From Crossaster papposus (Eukaryota > Echinodermata > Asteroidea > Velatida > Solasteridae), in NCBI GenBank assembly GCA_037893245.1, contig JBAIAA010000452.1, positions 248,001 to 312,000 on the forward strand: DNA of 64,000 bases, given 5' to 3'. The number at the start of each line of letters is the position of its first letter. Within the stretch, counting starts at the first letter, position 1. Positions 1-10,144 of this stretch are shown piece by piece. Both the position numbers and the translations under genes were made by a program. The notes beneath the pieces are model-generated. The model was not told the origin of the DNA. It was given only the letters and a program-made list of their open reading frames with translations, and made no database searches.

Positions 1-625
1 ATTTGACCCGGGGCATGCTTTGTTAGTATTTTATTTCGATTTTCTGAAAATGTTAACGTTAACACACGCGTTTCAAATTCGCCATAGGTTTGTGCACACA
101 ATCCCCGCCCACAAATAAGGGCATGAAGGAAAGCATGCCCCGTGAAGGGGCTGGGTGTTAGGAGATAGAGGGGGGCCTCCAGGAATGGCAAAATTAGCAA
201 TTTGACCCGGGGCATGCTTTGTTAGTATTTCTTTTCGATTTTCTGAAAATGTTAACGTTAACACACGCGTTTCAAATTCGCCATAGGTTTGTGCACACAA
301 TCCCCGCCCACAAATAAGGGCATGAAGGAAAGCATGCCCCGGGAAGGGGTTGGGTGTTAGGAGATAGAGGGGGGCCTCCAGGAATGGCAAATTTAGCAAT
401 TTGACCCGGGGCATGCTTTGTTAGTATTTTATTTCGATTTCTGAAAATGTTAACGTTAACACACGCGTTTCAAATTCGCCATAGGTTTGTGCACACAATC
501 CCCGCCCACAAATAAGGGCATGAAGGAAAGCATGCCCCGGGAAGGGGCTGGGTGTTAGGGGATAGAGGGGGGCCTCCAGGAATGGCAAAATTAGCAATTT
601 GACCCGGGGCATGCTTTGTTAGTAT

Positions 626-631
626 TTTATT
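626..631 (-). other. AATAAA hexamer on the minus strand, once per monomer
   Basis: TTTATT at consensus 30-35 reads AATAAA on the minus strand and is present in nearly every monomer. It matches the canonical eukaryotic polyadenylation hexamer. There is no evidence here for a promoter or a transcript, and the hexamer is expected by chance in an A/T-rich block. It matters only if minus-strand satellite RNA exists. Confidence 0.3.
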
Positions 632-634
632 TCG

Positions 635-660
635 ATTTTCTGAAAATGTTAACGTTAACA
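635..660. other. Two abutting dyads (interrupted palindrome plus 14-bp palindrome)
   Basis: ATTTTC-T-GAAAAT (635-647, consensus 39-51) is an interrupted palindrome with a one-base centre. It shares its last base with TGTTAACGTTAACA (647-660, consensus 51-64), a perfect 14-bp palindrome. Many monomers have T instead of G at consensus 52, which shortens the second dyad to the 10-bp TTAACGTTAA core. Domain C monomers with AAGTTTAACCTTAAC lose its centre. The left edge of this palindrome is the most variable point of the monomer. Dyads of this type can bind dimeric proteins or extrude as cruciforms; neither is shown here. Confidence 0.8.
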
Positions 661-714
661 CACGCGTTTCAAATTCGCCATAGGTTTGTGCACACAATCC
701 CCGCCCACAAATAA

Positions 715-736
715 GGGCATGAAGGAAAGCATGCCC
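715..736. other. Compact hairpin, 7-bp stem and 8-nt loop
   Basis: GGGCATG (715-721, consensus 119-125) is followed after the 8-nt loop AAGGAAAG by CATGCCC (730-736, consensus 134-140). The stem is perfect in consensus monomers. Arm 2 overlaps the long inverted repeat, so the two structures compete. The GCATG core occurs three times per monomer (consensus 13-17, 121-125, 133-137). Variants such as GGGCGTGAAGG or AAATCATG weaken the stem in some HOR positions. Confidence 0.75.
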
Positions 737-737
737 C

Positions 738-771
738 GGGAAGGGGCTGGGTGTTAGGAGATAGAGGGGGG
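738..771 (+). other. G-run cluster with quadruplex potential
   Basis: Consensus 142-175 reads GGG, AA, GGGG, CT, GGG, a 14-nt loop, then GGGGGG. Three tracts are separated by 2-nt loops, but the third loop is longer than the usual 7-nt limit, so this is a non-canonical candidate. The last run varies between five and seven G and causes several of the 198- and 200-bp monomers (for example 5968, 10742 and 12928). The complementary strand has the matching C-runs. Confidence 0.45.
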
Positions 772-1591
772 CCTCCAGGAATGGCAAAATTAGCAATTTG
801 ACCCGGGGCATGCTTGGTTAGTATTTTATTTCGATTTTCTGAAAATGTTAACGTTAACACACGCGTTTCAAATTCGCCATAGGTTTGTGCACACAATTCC
901 CGCCCACAAATAAGGGCATGAAGGAAAGCATGCCCCGGGAAGGGGCTGGGTGTTAGGAGATAGAGGGGGGCCTCCAGGAATGGCAAAATTAGCAATTTGA
1001 CCCGGGGCATGCTTTGTTAGTATTTTATTTCGATTTTCTGAAAATGTTAACGTTAACACACGCGTTTCAAATTCGCCATAGGTTTGTGCACACAATCCCC
1101 GCCCACTAATAAGGGCATGAAGGAAAGCATGCCCCGGGAAGGGGCTGGGTGTTAGGAGATAGAGGGGGGCCTCCAGGAATGGCAAAATTAGCAATTTGAC
1201 CCGGGGCATGCTTTGTTAGTATTTTATTTCGATTTTTTGAAAATTTTAACGTTAACACACGCGTTTCAAATTCGCCATAGGTTTGTGCACACAATCCCCG
1301 CCCACAAATAAGGGCATGAAGGAAAGCATGCCCCGGGAAGGGGCTGGGTGTTAGGAGATAGAGGGGGGCCTCCAGGAATGGCAAAATTAGCAATTTGACC
1401 CGGGGCATGCTTTGTTAGTATTGTATTTCGATTTTCTGAAAATGTTAACGTTAACACACGCGTTTCAAATTCGCCATAGGTTTGTGCACACAATCCCCAC
1501 CCACAAATAAGGGCATGAAGGCAAGCATGCCCCGGGAAGGGGCTGGGTGTTAGGAGATAGAGGGGGGCCTCCAGGAATGGCAAAATTAGCA

Positions 1592-2785
1592 ATTTGACCC
1601 GGGGCATGCTTTGTTAGTATTTTATTTCGATTTTCTGAAAATGTTAACGTTAACACACGCGTTTCAAATTCGCCATAGGTTTGTGCACACAATCCCCGCC
1701 CACAAATAAGGGCATGAAGGAAAGCATGCCCCGTGAAGGGGCTGGGTGTTAGGAGATAGAGGGGGGCCTCCAGGAATGGCAAAATTAGCAATTTGACCCG
1801 GGGCATGCTTTGTTAGTATTTCTTTTCGATTTTCTGAAAATGTTAACGTTAACACACGCGTTTCAAATTCGCCATAGGTTTGTGCACACAATCCCCGCCC
1901 ACAAATAAGGGCATGAAGGAAAGCATGCCCCGGGAAGGGGTTGGGTGTTAGGAGATAGAGGGGGGCCTCCAGGAATGGCAAATTTAGCAATTTGACCCGG
2001 GGCATGCTTTGTTAGTATTTTATTTCGATTTCTGAAAATGTTAACGTTAACACACGCGTTTCAAATTCGCCATAGGTTTGTGCACACAATCCCCGCCCAC
2101 AAATAAGGGCATGAAGGAAAGCATGCCCCGGGAAGGGGCTGGGTGTTAGGAGATTGAGGGGGGCCTCCAGGAATGGCAAAATTAGCAATTTGACCCGGGG
2201 CATGCTTTGTTAGTATTTTATTTCGATTTTCTGAACATTTTAACGTTAACACACGCGTTTCAAATTCGCCATAGGTTTGTGCACACAATCCCCGCCCACA
2301 AATAAGGGCATGAAGGAAAGCATGCCCCGGGAAGGGGCTGGGTGTTAGGAGATAGAGGGGGGGCCTCCAGGAATGTCAAAATTAGCAATTTGACCTGGGG
2401 CATGCTTTGTTAGTATTTTATTTCGATTTTCTGAAAATTGTAACGTTAACACACGCGTTTCAAATTCGCCATAGGTTTGTGCACACAATCCCCGCCCACA
2501 AATAAGGGCATGAAGGAAAGCATGCTCCGGGAAGGGGCTGGGTGTTAGGAGATAGAGGGGGGCCTCCAGGAATGGCAAAATTAGCAATTTGACCCGGGGC
2601 ATGCTTTGTTAGTATTTTATTTCGATTTTCTGAAAAATTTAACGTTAACACACGCGTTTCAAATTCGCCATAGGTTTGTGCACACAATCCCCGCCCACAA
2701 ATAAGGGCATGAAGGAAAGCATGCCCCGGGAAGGGGCTGGGTGTTAGGAGATAGAGGGGGGCCACCAGGAATGGCAAAATTAGCA
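1592..2785 (+). repeat. Domain A HOR copy 2, 6-monomer state
   Basis: The first three monomers (1592, 1791, 1990) carry the marks of HOR positions 1-3. They are followed by three monomers not seen in the 8-mer: 2188 (GAACATTTTAAC, seven-G run, 200 bp), 2388 (GACCTGG, AAAATTGTAAC, CATGCTCCGGG) and 2587 (GAAAAATTTAAC, GCCACCAGG). Positions 4-8 of the unit have been replaced by three foreign monomers. Confidence 0.88.
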
Positions 2786-4177
2786 ATTTGACCCGGGGCA
2801 TGCTTTGTTAGTATTTTATTTCGATTTTCTGAAAATGTTAACGTTAACACACGCGTTTCAAATTCGCCATAGGTTTGTGCACACAATCCCCGCCCACAAA
2901 TAAGGGCATGAAGGAAAGCATGCCCCGTGAAGGGGCTGGGTGTTAGGAGATAGAGGGGGGCCTCCAGGAATGGCAAAATTAGCAATTTGACCCGGGGCAT
3001 GCTTTGTTAGTATTTCTTTTCGATTTTCTGAAAATGTTAACGTTAACACACGCGTTTCAAATTCGCCATAGGTTTGTGCACACAATCCCCGCCCACAAAT
3101 AAGGGCATGAAGGAAAGCATGCCCCGGGAAGGGGTTGGGTGTTAGGAGATAGAGGGGGGCCTCCAGGAATGGCAAATTTAGCAATTTGACCCGGGGCATG
3201 CTTTGTTAGTATTTTATTTCGATTTCTGAAAATGTTAACGTTAACACACGCGTTTCAAATTCGCCATAGGTTTGTGCACACAATCCCCGCCCACAAATAA
3301 GGGCATGAAGGAAAGCATGCCCCGGGAAGGGGCTGGGTGTTAGGGGATAGAGGGGGGCCTCCAGGAATGGCAAAATTAGCAATTTGACCCGGGGCATGCT
3401 TTGTTAGTATTTTATTTCGATTTTCTGAAAATGTTAACGTTAACACACGCGTTTCAAATTCGCCATAGGTTTGTGCACACAATCCCCGCCCACAAATAAG
3501 GGCATGAAGGAAAGCATGCCCCGGGAAGGGGCTGTGTGTTAGGAGATAGAGGGGGGCCTCCAGGAATGGCAAAATTAGCAATTTGACCCGGGGCATGCTT
3601 GGTTAGTATTTTATTTCGATTTTCTGAAAATGTTAACGTTAACACACGCGTTTCAAATTCGCCATAGGTTTGTGCACACAATTCCCGCCCACAAATAAGG
3701 GCATGAAGGAAAGCATGCCCCGGGAAGGGGCTGGGTGTTAGGAGATAGAGGGGGGCCTCCAGGAATGGCAAAATTAGCAATTTGACCCGGGGCATGCTTT
3801 GTTAGTATTTTATTTCGATTTTCTGAAAATGTTAACGTTAACACACGCGTTTCAAATTCGACATAGGTTTGTGCACACAATCCCCGCCCACAAATAAGGG
3901 CATGAAGGAAAGCATGCCCCGGGAAGGGGCTGGGTGTTAGGAGATAGAGGGGGGCCTCCAGGAATGGCAAAATTAGCAATTTGACCCGGGGCATGCTTTG
4001 TTAGTATTTTATTTCGATTTTTTGAAAATTTTAACGTTAACACACGCGTTTCAAATTCGCCATAGGTTTGTGCACACAATCCCCGCCCACAAATAAGGGC
4101 ATGAAGGAAAGCATGCCCCGGGAAGGGGCTGGGTGTTAGGAGATAGAGGGGGGCCTCCAGGAATGGCAAAATTAGCA
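2786..4177 (+). repeat. Domain A HOR copy 3, 7-monomer state
   Basis: Monomers at 2786, 2985, 3184, 3382, 3581, 3780 and 3979 carry the marks of positions 1-7 in order. Position 8 (GTATTGTATTTC) is missing. Position 4 here has CTGTGTGTT instead of CTGGGTGTT, a variant shared with copy 4 but not copy 1, so copies 3 and 4 are closer relatives at that position. Confidence 0.9.
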
Positions 4178-5768
4178 ATTTGACCCGGGGCATGCTTTGT
4201 TAGTATTTTATTTCGATTTTCTGAAAATGTTAACGTTAACACACGCGTTTCAAATTCGCCATAGGTTTGTGCACACAATCCCCGCCCACAAATAAGGGCA
4301 TGAAGGAAAGCATGCCCCGTGAAGGGGCTGGGTGTTAGGAGATAGAGGGGGGCCTCCAGGAATGGCAAAATTAGCAATTTGACCCGGGGCATGCTTTGTT
4401 AGTATTTCTTTTCGATTTTCTGAAAATGTTAACGTTAACACACGCGTTTCAAATTCGCCATAGGTTTGTGCACACAATCCCCGCCCACAAATAAGGGCAT
4501 GAAGGAAAGCATGCCCCGGGAAGGGGTTGGGTGTTAGGAGATAGAGGGGGGCCTCCAGGAATGGCAAATTTAGCAATTTGACCCGGGGCATGCTTTGTTA
4601 GTATTTTATTTCGATTTCTGAAAATGTTAACGTTAACACACGCGTTTCAAATTCGCCATAGGTTTGTGCACACAATCCCCGCCCACAAATAAGGGCATGA
4701 AGGAAAGCATGCCCCGGGAAGGGGCTGGGTGTTAGGGGATAGAGGGGGGCCTCCAGGAATGGCAAAATTAGCAATTTGACCCGGGGCATGCTTTGTTAGT
4801 ATTTTATTTCGATTTTCTGAAAATGTTAACGTTAACACACGCGTTTCAAATTCGCCATAGGTTTGTGCACACAATCCCCGCCCACAAATAAGGGCATGAA
4901 GGAAAGCATGCCCCGGGAAGGGGCTGTGTGTTAGGAGATAGAGGGGGGCCTCCAGGAATGGCAAAATTAGCAATTTGACCCGGGGCATGCTTGGTTAGTA
5001 TTTTATTTCGATTTTCTGAAAATGTTAACGTTAACACACGCGTTTCAAATTCGCCATAGGTTTGTGCACACAATTCCCGCCCACAAATAAGGGCATGAAG
5101 GAAAGCATGCCCCGGGAAGGGGCTGGGTGTTAGGAGATAGAGGGGGGCCTCCAGGAATGGCAAAATTAGCAATTTGACCCGGGGCATGCTTTGTTAGTAT
5201 TTTATTTCGATTTTCTGAAAATGTTAACGTTAACACACGCGTTTCAAATTCGCCATAGGTTTGTGCACACAATCCCCGCCCACAAATAAGGGCATGAAGG
5301 AAAGCATGCCCCGGGAAGGGGCTGGGTGTTAGGAGATAGAGGGGGGCCTCCAGGAATGGCAAAATTAGCAATTTGACCCGGGGCATGCTTTGTTAGTATT
5401 TTATTTCGATTTTTTGAAAATTTTAACGTTAACACACGCGTTTCAAATTCGCCATAGGTTTGTGCACACAATCCCCGCCCACAAATAAGGGCATGAAGGA
5501 AAGCATGCCCCGGGAAGGGGCTGGGTGTTAGGAGATAGAGGGGGGCCTCCAGGAATGGCAAAATTAGCAATTTGACCCGGGGCATGCTTTGTTAGTATTG
5601 TATTTCGATTTTCTGAAAATGTTAACGTTAACACACGCGTTTCAAATTCGCCATAGGTTTGTGCACACAATCCCCACCCACAAATAAGGGCATGAAGGCA
5701 AGCATGCCCCGGGAAGGGGCTGGGTGTTAGGGGATAGAGGGGGGCCTCCAGGAATGGCAAAATTAGCA
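4178..5768 (+). repeat. Domain A HOR copy 4, 8 monomers
   Basis: This is a complete unit of 1591 bp, the same length as copy 1, with all eight diagnostic monomers in order. By eye it differs from copy 1 at about three positions: CTGTGTG in monomer 4, CCCACAAAT against CCCACTAAT in monomer 6, and TTAGGGG against TTAGGAG in monomer 8. That is far less than the differences between neighbouring monomers inside the unit. Confidence 0.92.
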
Positions 5769-8155
5769 ATTTGACCCGGGGCATGCTTTGTTAGTATTTT
5801 ATTTCGATATTCTGAAAATTGTAACGTTAACACACGCGTTTCAAATTCGCCATAGGTTTGTGCACACAATCCCCGCCCACAAATAAGGGCATGAAGGAAA
5901 GCATGCCCCGGGAAGGGGCTGGGTGTTAGGAGATAGAGGGGGGCCTCCAGGAATAGCAAAATTAGCAATTTGACCCGGGGCATGCTTTGTTAGTATTTTA
6001 TTTCGATTTTCTGAAAATTGTAACGTTAACACACGCGTTTCAAATTCGCCATAGGTTTGTGCACACAATCCCCGCCCACAAATAAGGGCATGAAGGAAAG
6101 CATGCCCCGGGAAGGGGCTGGGTGTTAGGAGATAGAGGGGGCCTCCAGGAATGGCAAAATTAGCAATTTGACCCGGGGCATGCTTTGTTAGTATTTTATT
6201 TCGATTTTCTGAAAATGTTAACGTTAACACACGCGTTTCAAATTCGCCATAGGTTTGTGCACACAATCCCCGCCTACAAATAAGGGCATAAAGGAAAGCA
6301 TGCCCCGGGAAGGGGCTGGGTGTTAGGAGATAGAGGGGGGCCTCCAGGAATGGCAAAATTAGCAATTTGACCCGGGGCATGCTTTGTTAGTATTTTATTT
6401 CGATTTTCTGAAAATGTTAACGTTAACACACGCGTTTCAAATTCGCCATAGGTTTGTGCACACAATCCCCGCCCACAAATAAGGGCATGAAGGAAAGCAT
6501 GCCCCGGGAAGGGGCTGGGTGTTAGGAGATAGAGGGGGGCCTCCAGGAATGGCAAAATTAGCAATTTGACCCTGGGCATGCTTTGTTAGTATTTTATTTC
6601 AATTTTCTGAAAATGTTAACGTTAACACACGCGTTTCAAATTCGCCATAGGTTTGTGCACACAATCCCCGCCCACAAATAAGGGCATGAAGGAAAGCATG
6701 CCCCGGGAAGGGGCTGGGTGTTAGGAGATAGAGGGGGGCCTCCAGGAATGGCAAAATTAGCAATTTGACCCGGGGCATGCTTTGTTAGTATTTTATTTCG
6801 ATTTTCTGAAAATGTTAACGTTAACACACGCGTTTCAAATTCGCCATAGGTTTGTGCACACAATCCCCGCCCACAAATAAGGGCATGAAGGAAAGCATGC
6901 CCCGAGAAGGGGCTGGGTGTTAGGAGATAGAGGGGGGCCTCCAGGAATGGCAAAATTTGCAATTTGACCCGGGGCATGCTTTGTTAGTATTTTATTTTGA
7001 TTTTCTGAAAATTTTAACGTTAACACACGTGTTTCAAATTCGCCATAGGTTTGTGCACACAATCCCCGCCCACAAATATGGGCATGAAGGAAAGTATGCC
7101 CCGGGAAGGGGCTGGGTGTTAGGAGATAGAGGGGGGCCTACAGGAATGGCAAAATTAGCAATTTGACCCGGGGCATGCTTTGTTAGTATTTTATTTCGAT
7201 TCTCTGAACATTTTAACGTTAACACACGCGTTTCAAATTCGCCATAGGTTTGTGCACACAATCCCCGCCCACAAATAAGGGCATGAAGGAAAGCATGCCC
7301 CGGGAAGGGGCTGGGTGTTAGGAGATAGAGGGGGGCCTCCAGGAATGGCAACATTAGCAATTTGACCCCGGGCATGCTTTGTTAGTATTTTATTTCGATT
7401 TTCTGAAAATGTTAACGTTAACACACGCGTTTCAAATTCGCCATAGGTTTGTGCACACAATCCCCGCCCACAAATAAGGGCATGAAGGAAAGCATGCCCC
7501 GGGAAGGGGCTGGGTGTTAGGAGATAGAGGGGGGCCTCCAGGAATGGCAAAATTTGCAATTTTACCCGGGGCATGCTTTGTTAGTATTTTATTTCGATTC
7601 TCTGAACATTTTAACGTTAACACACGCGTTTCAAATTCGCCATAGGTTTGTGCACACAATCCCCGCCCACAAATAAGGGCATGAAGGAAAGCATGCCCCG
7701 GGAAGGGGCTGGGTGTTAGGAGATAGAGGGGGGCCTCCAGGAATGGCAACATTAGCAATTTGACCCGGGGCATGCTTTGTGAGTATTTTATTTCGATTCT
7801 CTGAACATTTTAACGTTAACACACGCGTTTCAAATTCGCCATAGGTTTGTGCACACAATCCCCGCCCACAAATAAGGGCATGAAGGAAAGCATGCCCCGG
7901 GAAGGGGCTGGGTGTTAGGAGATAGAGGGGGGCCTCCAGGAATGGCAACATTAGCAATTTGACCCCGGGCATGCTTTGTTAGTATTTTATTTCGATTTTC
8001 TGAAAATGTTAACGTTAACACACGCGTTTCAAATTCGCCATAGGTTTGTGAACACAATCCCCGCCCACAAATAAGGGCATGAAGGAAAGCATGCCCCGGG
8101 AAGGGGCTGGGTGTTAGGAGATAGAGGGGGGCCTCCAGGAATGGAAAAATTAGCA
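5769..8155 (+). repeat. Domain B, mixed monomers without clear HOR
   Basis: Twelve monomers with scattered private changes: CGATATTCTG (5769), a five-G run (5968, 198 bp), CGCCTACAAAT (6166), TTCAATTTTC with GACCCTGGG (6564), and CCCCGAGAAGG (6763). Monomer 6962 has at least six changes. The marks GATTCTCTGAACATTTT and GGCAACATTAG occur together at 7161, 7559 and 7758, and GACCCCGGG begins monomers 7360 and 7957. This suggests an eroded two-monomer alternation at 7161-7956. Confidence 0.8.
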
Positions 8156-8951
8156 ATTTGACCCGGGGCATGCTTTGTTAGTATTTTATTTCGATTTTCT
8201 GAAAATGTTAACGTTAACACACGCGTTTCAAATTCGCCATAGGTTTGTGCACACAATCCCCGCCCACAAATAAGGGCATGAAGGAAAGCATGCCCCGGGA
8301 AGGGGCTGGGTGTTAGGAGATAGATGGGGGCCTCCAGGAATGGCAAAATTAGCAATTTGACCCGGGGCATGCTTTGTTATTATTTTATTTCGATTTTCTG
8401 AAAATGTTAACGTTAACACACGCGTTTCAAATTCGCCATAGGTTTGTGCACACAATCCCCGCCCACAAATAAGGGCATGAAGGAAAGCATGCCCCGGGAA
8501 GGGGCTGGGTGTTAGGAGATAGAGGGGGGCCTCCAGGAATGGCAAAATTAGCAATTTGACCCGGGGCATGCTTTGTTGGTATTTTATTTCGATTTTCTGA
8601 AAATGTTAACGTTAACACACGCGTTTCAAATTCGCCATAGGTTTGTGCACACAATCCCCGCCCACAAATAAGGGCATGAAGGAAAGCATGCCCCGGGAAG
8701 GGGCTGGGTGTTAGGAGATAGATGGGGGCCTCCAAGAATGGCAAAATTAGCAATTTGACCCGGGGCATGCTTTGTTATTATTTTATTTCGATTTTCTGAA
8801 AATTTTAACGTTAACACACGCGTTTCAAATTCGCCATAGGTTTGTGCACACAATCCCCGCCCACAAATAAGGGCATGAAGGAAAGCATGCCCCGGGAAGG
8901 GGCTGGGTGTTAGGAGATAGAGGGGGGCCTCCAGGAATGGCAAAATTAGCA
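8156..8951 (+). repeat. Dimer duplication (2 x 398 bp)
   Basis: Monomers 8156 and 8554 share AGATGGGGGCC. Monomers 8355 and 8753 share GTTATTATT. The order is therefore a-b-a-b. The second pair has private changes (GTTGGTATT, CCAAGAATGG, AAAATTTTAAC). The GTTATTATT mark recurs throughout 8355-15517 and once at 62835. Confidence 0.78.
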
Positions 8952-10144
8952 ATTTGACCCGGGGCATGCTTTGTTAGTATTTTATTTCGATTTTCTGAAA
9001 ATGTTAACGTTAACACACGCGTTTCAAATTCGCCATAGGTTTGTGCACACAATCCCCGCCCACAAATAAGGGCATGAAGGAAAGCATGCCCCGGGAAGGG
9101 GCTGGGTGTTAGGAGATAGAGGGGGGCCTCCAGGAATGGCAACATTAGCAATTTGACCCCGGGCATGCTTTGTTAGTATTTTATTTCGATTTTCTGAAAA
9201 TGTTAACGTTAACACACGCGTTTCAAATTCGCCATAGGTTTGTGCACACAATCCCCGCCCACAAATAAGGGCATGAAGGAAAGCATGCCCCGGGAAGGGG
9301 CTGGGTGTTAGGAGATATAGGGGGGCCTCCAGGAATGGCAAAATTAGCAATTTGACCCGGGGCATGCTTTGTTAGTATTTTATTTCGATTTTCTGAAAAT
9401 TTTAACGTTAACACACGCGTTTCAAATTCGCCATGGGTTTGTGCACACAATTCCCGCCCACAAATAAGGGCATGAAGGAAAGCATGCCCCGGGAAGGGGC
9501 TGGGTGTTAGGAGATAGAGGGGGCCTCCAGGAATGGCAAAATTAGCAATTTGACCCGGGGCATGCTTTGTTAGTATTTTATTTCGATTTTCTGAAAATGT
9601 TAACGTTAACACACGCGTTTCAAATTCGCCATAGGTTTGTGCACACAATCCCCGCCCACAAATAAGGGCATGAAGGAAATCATGCCCCGGGAAGGGGCTG
9701 GGTGGTAGGAGATAGAGAGGGGCCTCCAGGAATGGCAAAATTAGCAATTTGACCCGGGGCATGCTTTGTTAGTATTTTATTTCGATTTTCTGAAAATTGT
9801 AACGTTAACACACGCGTTTCAAATTCGCCATAGGTTTGTGCACACAATCCCCGCCCACAAATAAGGGCATGAAGGAAAGCATGCCCCGGGAAGGGGCTGG
9901 GTGTTAGGAGATAGATGGGGGCCTCCAGGAATGGCAAAATTAGCAATTTGACCCGGGGCATGCTTTGTTAGTATTTTATTTCGATTTTCTGAAAATGTTA
10001 ACGTTAACACACGCGTTTCAAATTCGCCATAGGTTTGTGCACACAATCCCCGCCCACAAATAAGGGCATGAAGGAAAGCATGCCCCGGGAAGGGGCTGGG
10101 TGTTAGGAGATAGATGGGGGCCTCCAGGAATGGCAAAATTAGCA
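8753..10144 (+). repeat. Domain B 7-monomer segment, copy 1
   Basis: Monomers 8753 (GTTATTATT), 8952 (GGCAACATT), 9151 (GACCCCGGG, GATATAGG) and 9350 (CCATGGG, AATTCCCG, five-G run, 198 bp) recur in the same order starting at 10145. Three further monomers follow: 9548 (AAATCATG, GGTGGTAGG, GAGAGGGGCC), 9747 and 9946 (both AGATGGGGG). Monomer 9548 carries the AAATCATG plus GGTGGTAGG pair otherwise confined to domain C. Confidence 0.82.

Larger units (their letters stand above)
603..740. repeat. 15-bp perfect inverted repeat within the monomer
   Basis: Consensus positions 7-21 (CCCGGGGCATGCTTT) and 130-144 (AAAGCATGCCCCGGG) are exact reverse complements, here at 603-617 and 726-740. The arms are 108 nt apart inside a monomer, or 61 nt apart when arm 2 pairs with arm 1 of the next monomer, so alternative foldbacks are possible along the array. 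The pairing ends at mismatches on both sides. Several variants break one arm (GACCAGG, GACCTGG, AAATCATG, the CCCGGGCATG deletion), and I saw no compensating change in the other arm. Confidence 0.9.
597..795 (+). repeat. Reference monomer (consensus-like copy)
   Basis: This copy matches the majority base at essentially every position and serves as the coordinate frame (consensus position 1 = base 597). It has 94 G or C in 199 bases (about 47%) but is strongly bipartite: positions 21-60 are A/T-rich, positions 101-180 are G/C-rich. It contains eight CpG dinucleotides and many short palindromic sites: CCCGGG twice, GCATGC twice, GTTAAC twice overlapping in one dyad, ACGCGT once and GTGCAC once. 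Positions 64-131 vary little across the array. Most diagnostic differences fall at 7-12, 48-58, 127-133, 147-155 and 163-199. Confidence 0.95.
1..1591 (+). repeat. Domain A HOR copy 1, 8 monomers
   Basis: Eight distinguishable monomers start at 1, 200, 399, 597, 796, 995, 1194 and 1393. Diagnostic marks are, in order: CCCCGTGAAGG; TATTTCTTTTCG with GGGGTTGGG; CGATTTCTG (one T lost, 198 bp) with TTAGGGGATAG; consensus; GCTTGGTTAG with AATTCCCGCCC; consensus-like; CGATTTTTTGAAAATTTT; and GTATTGTATTTC with CCCCACCCAC and AAGGCAAGC. The same order returns at 4178, which defines the unit. Confidence 0.92.

Noticed and set aside
662-667. ACGCGT (MluI cell-cycle box) as a regulatory element
   Set aside because: A six-base palindrome conserved with the rest of the monomer. 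No gene lies nearby, and the yeast function cannot be transferred to an unknown genome.
672-688. CENP-B box-like sequence (ATTCGCCATAGGTTTGT)
   Set aside because: It has TTCG and the spaced A of the CENP-B core but lacks the essential CGGG part. No better match was found on either strand, and the match is equally partial in the other copies.
751-760. Telomeric TTAGG motif
   Set aside because: GTTAGGAG contains a single TTAGG per monomer. It is not tandemly repeated, so it is not telomeric DNA.
597-795. Human-type alpha satellite
   Set aside because: The period is 199 rather than 171 bp, and the monomer shows no recognisable alpha-satellite blocks.
470-811. Series of 113-codon minus-strand open frames repeating every 199 bp
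   Set aside because: They are overlapping copies of one pattern caused by two open frames and the 199-bp period. They read the same DNA in two frames, have no separate promoter, splice signals or codon-level conservation, and change with every single-base indel.
6957-7166. Plus-strand 69-codon frame
   Set aside because: It exists because AAATAAGGG is changed to AAATATGGG in one divergent monomer, which removes a stop. The similar frame at 48926-49111 exists because of AAAGAAGGG. Both are chance effects in satellite DNA.
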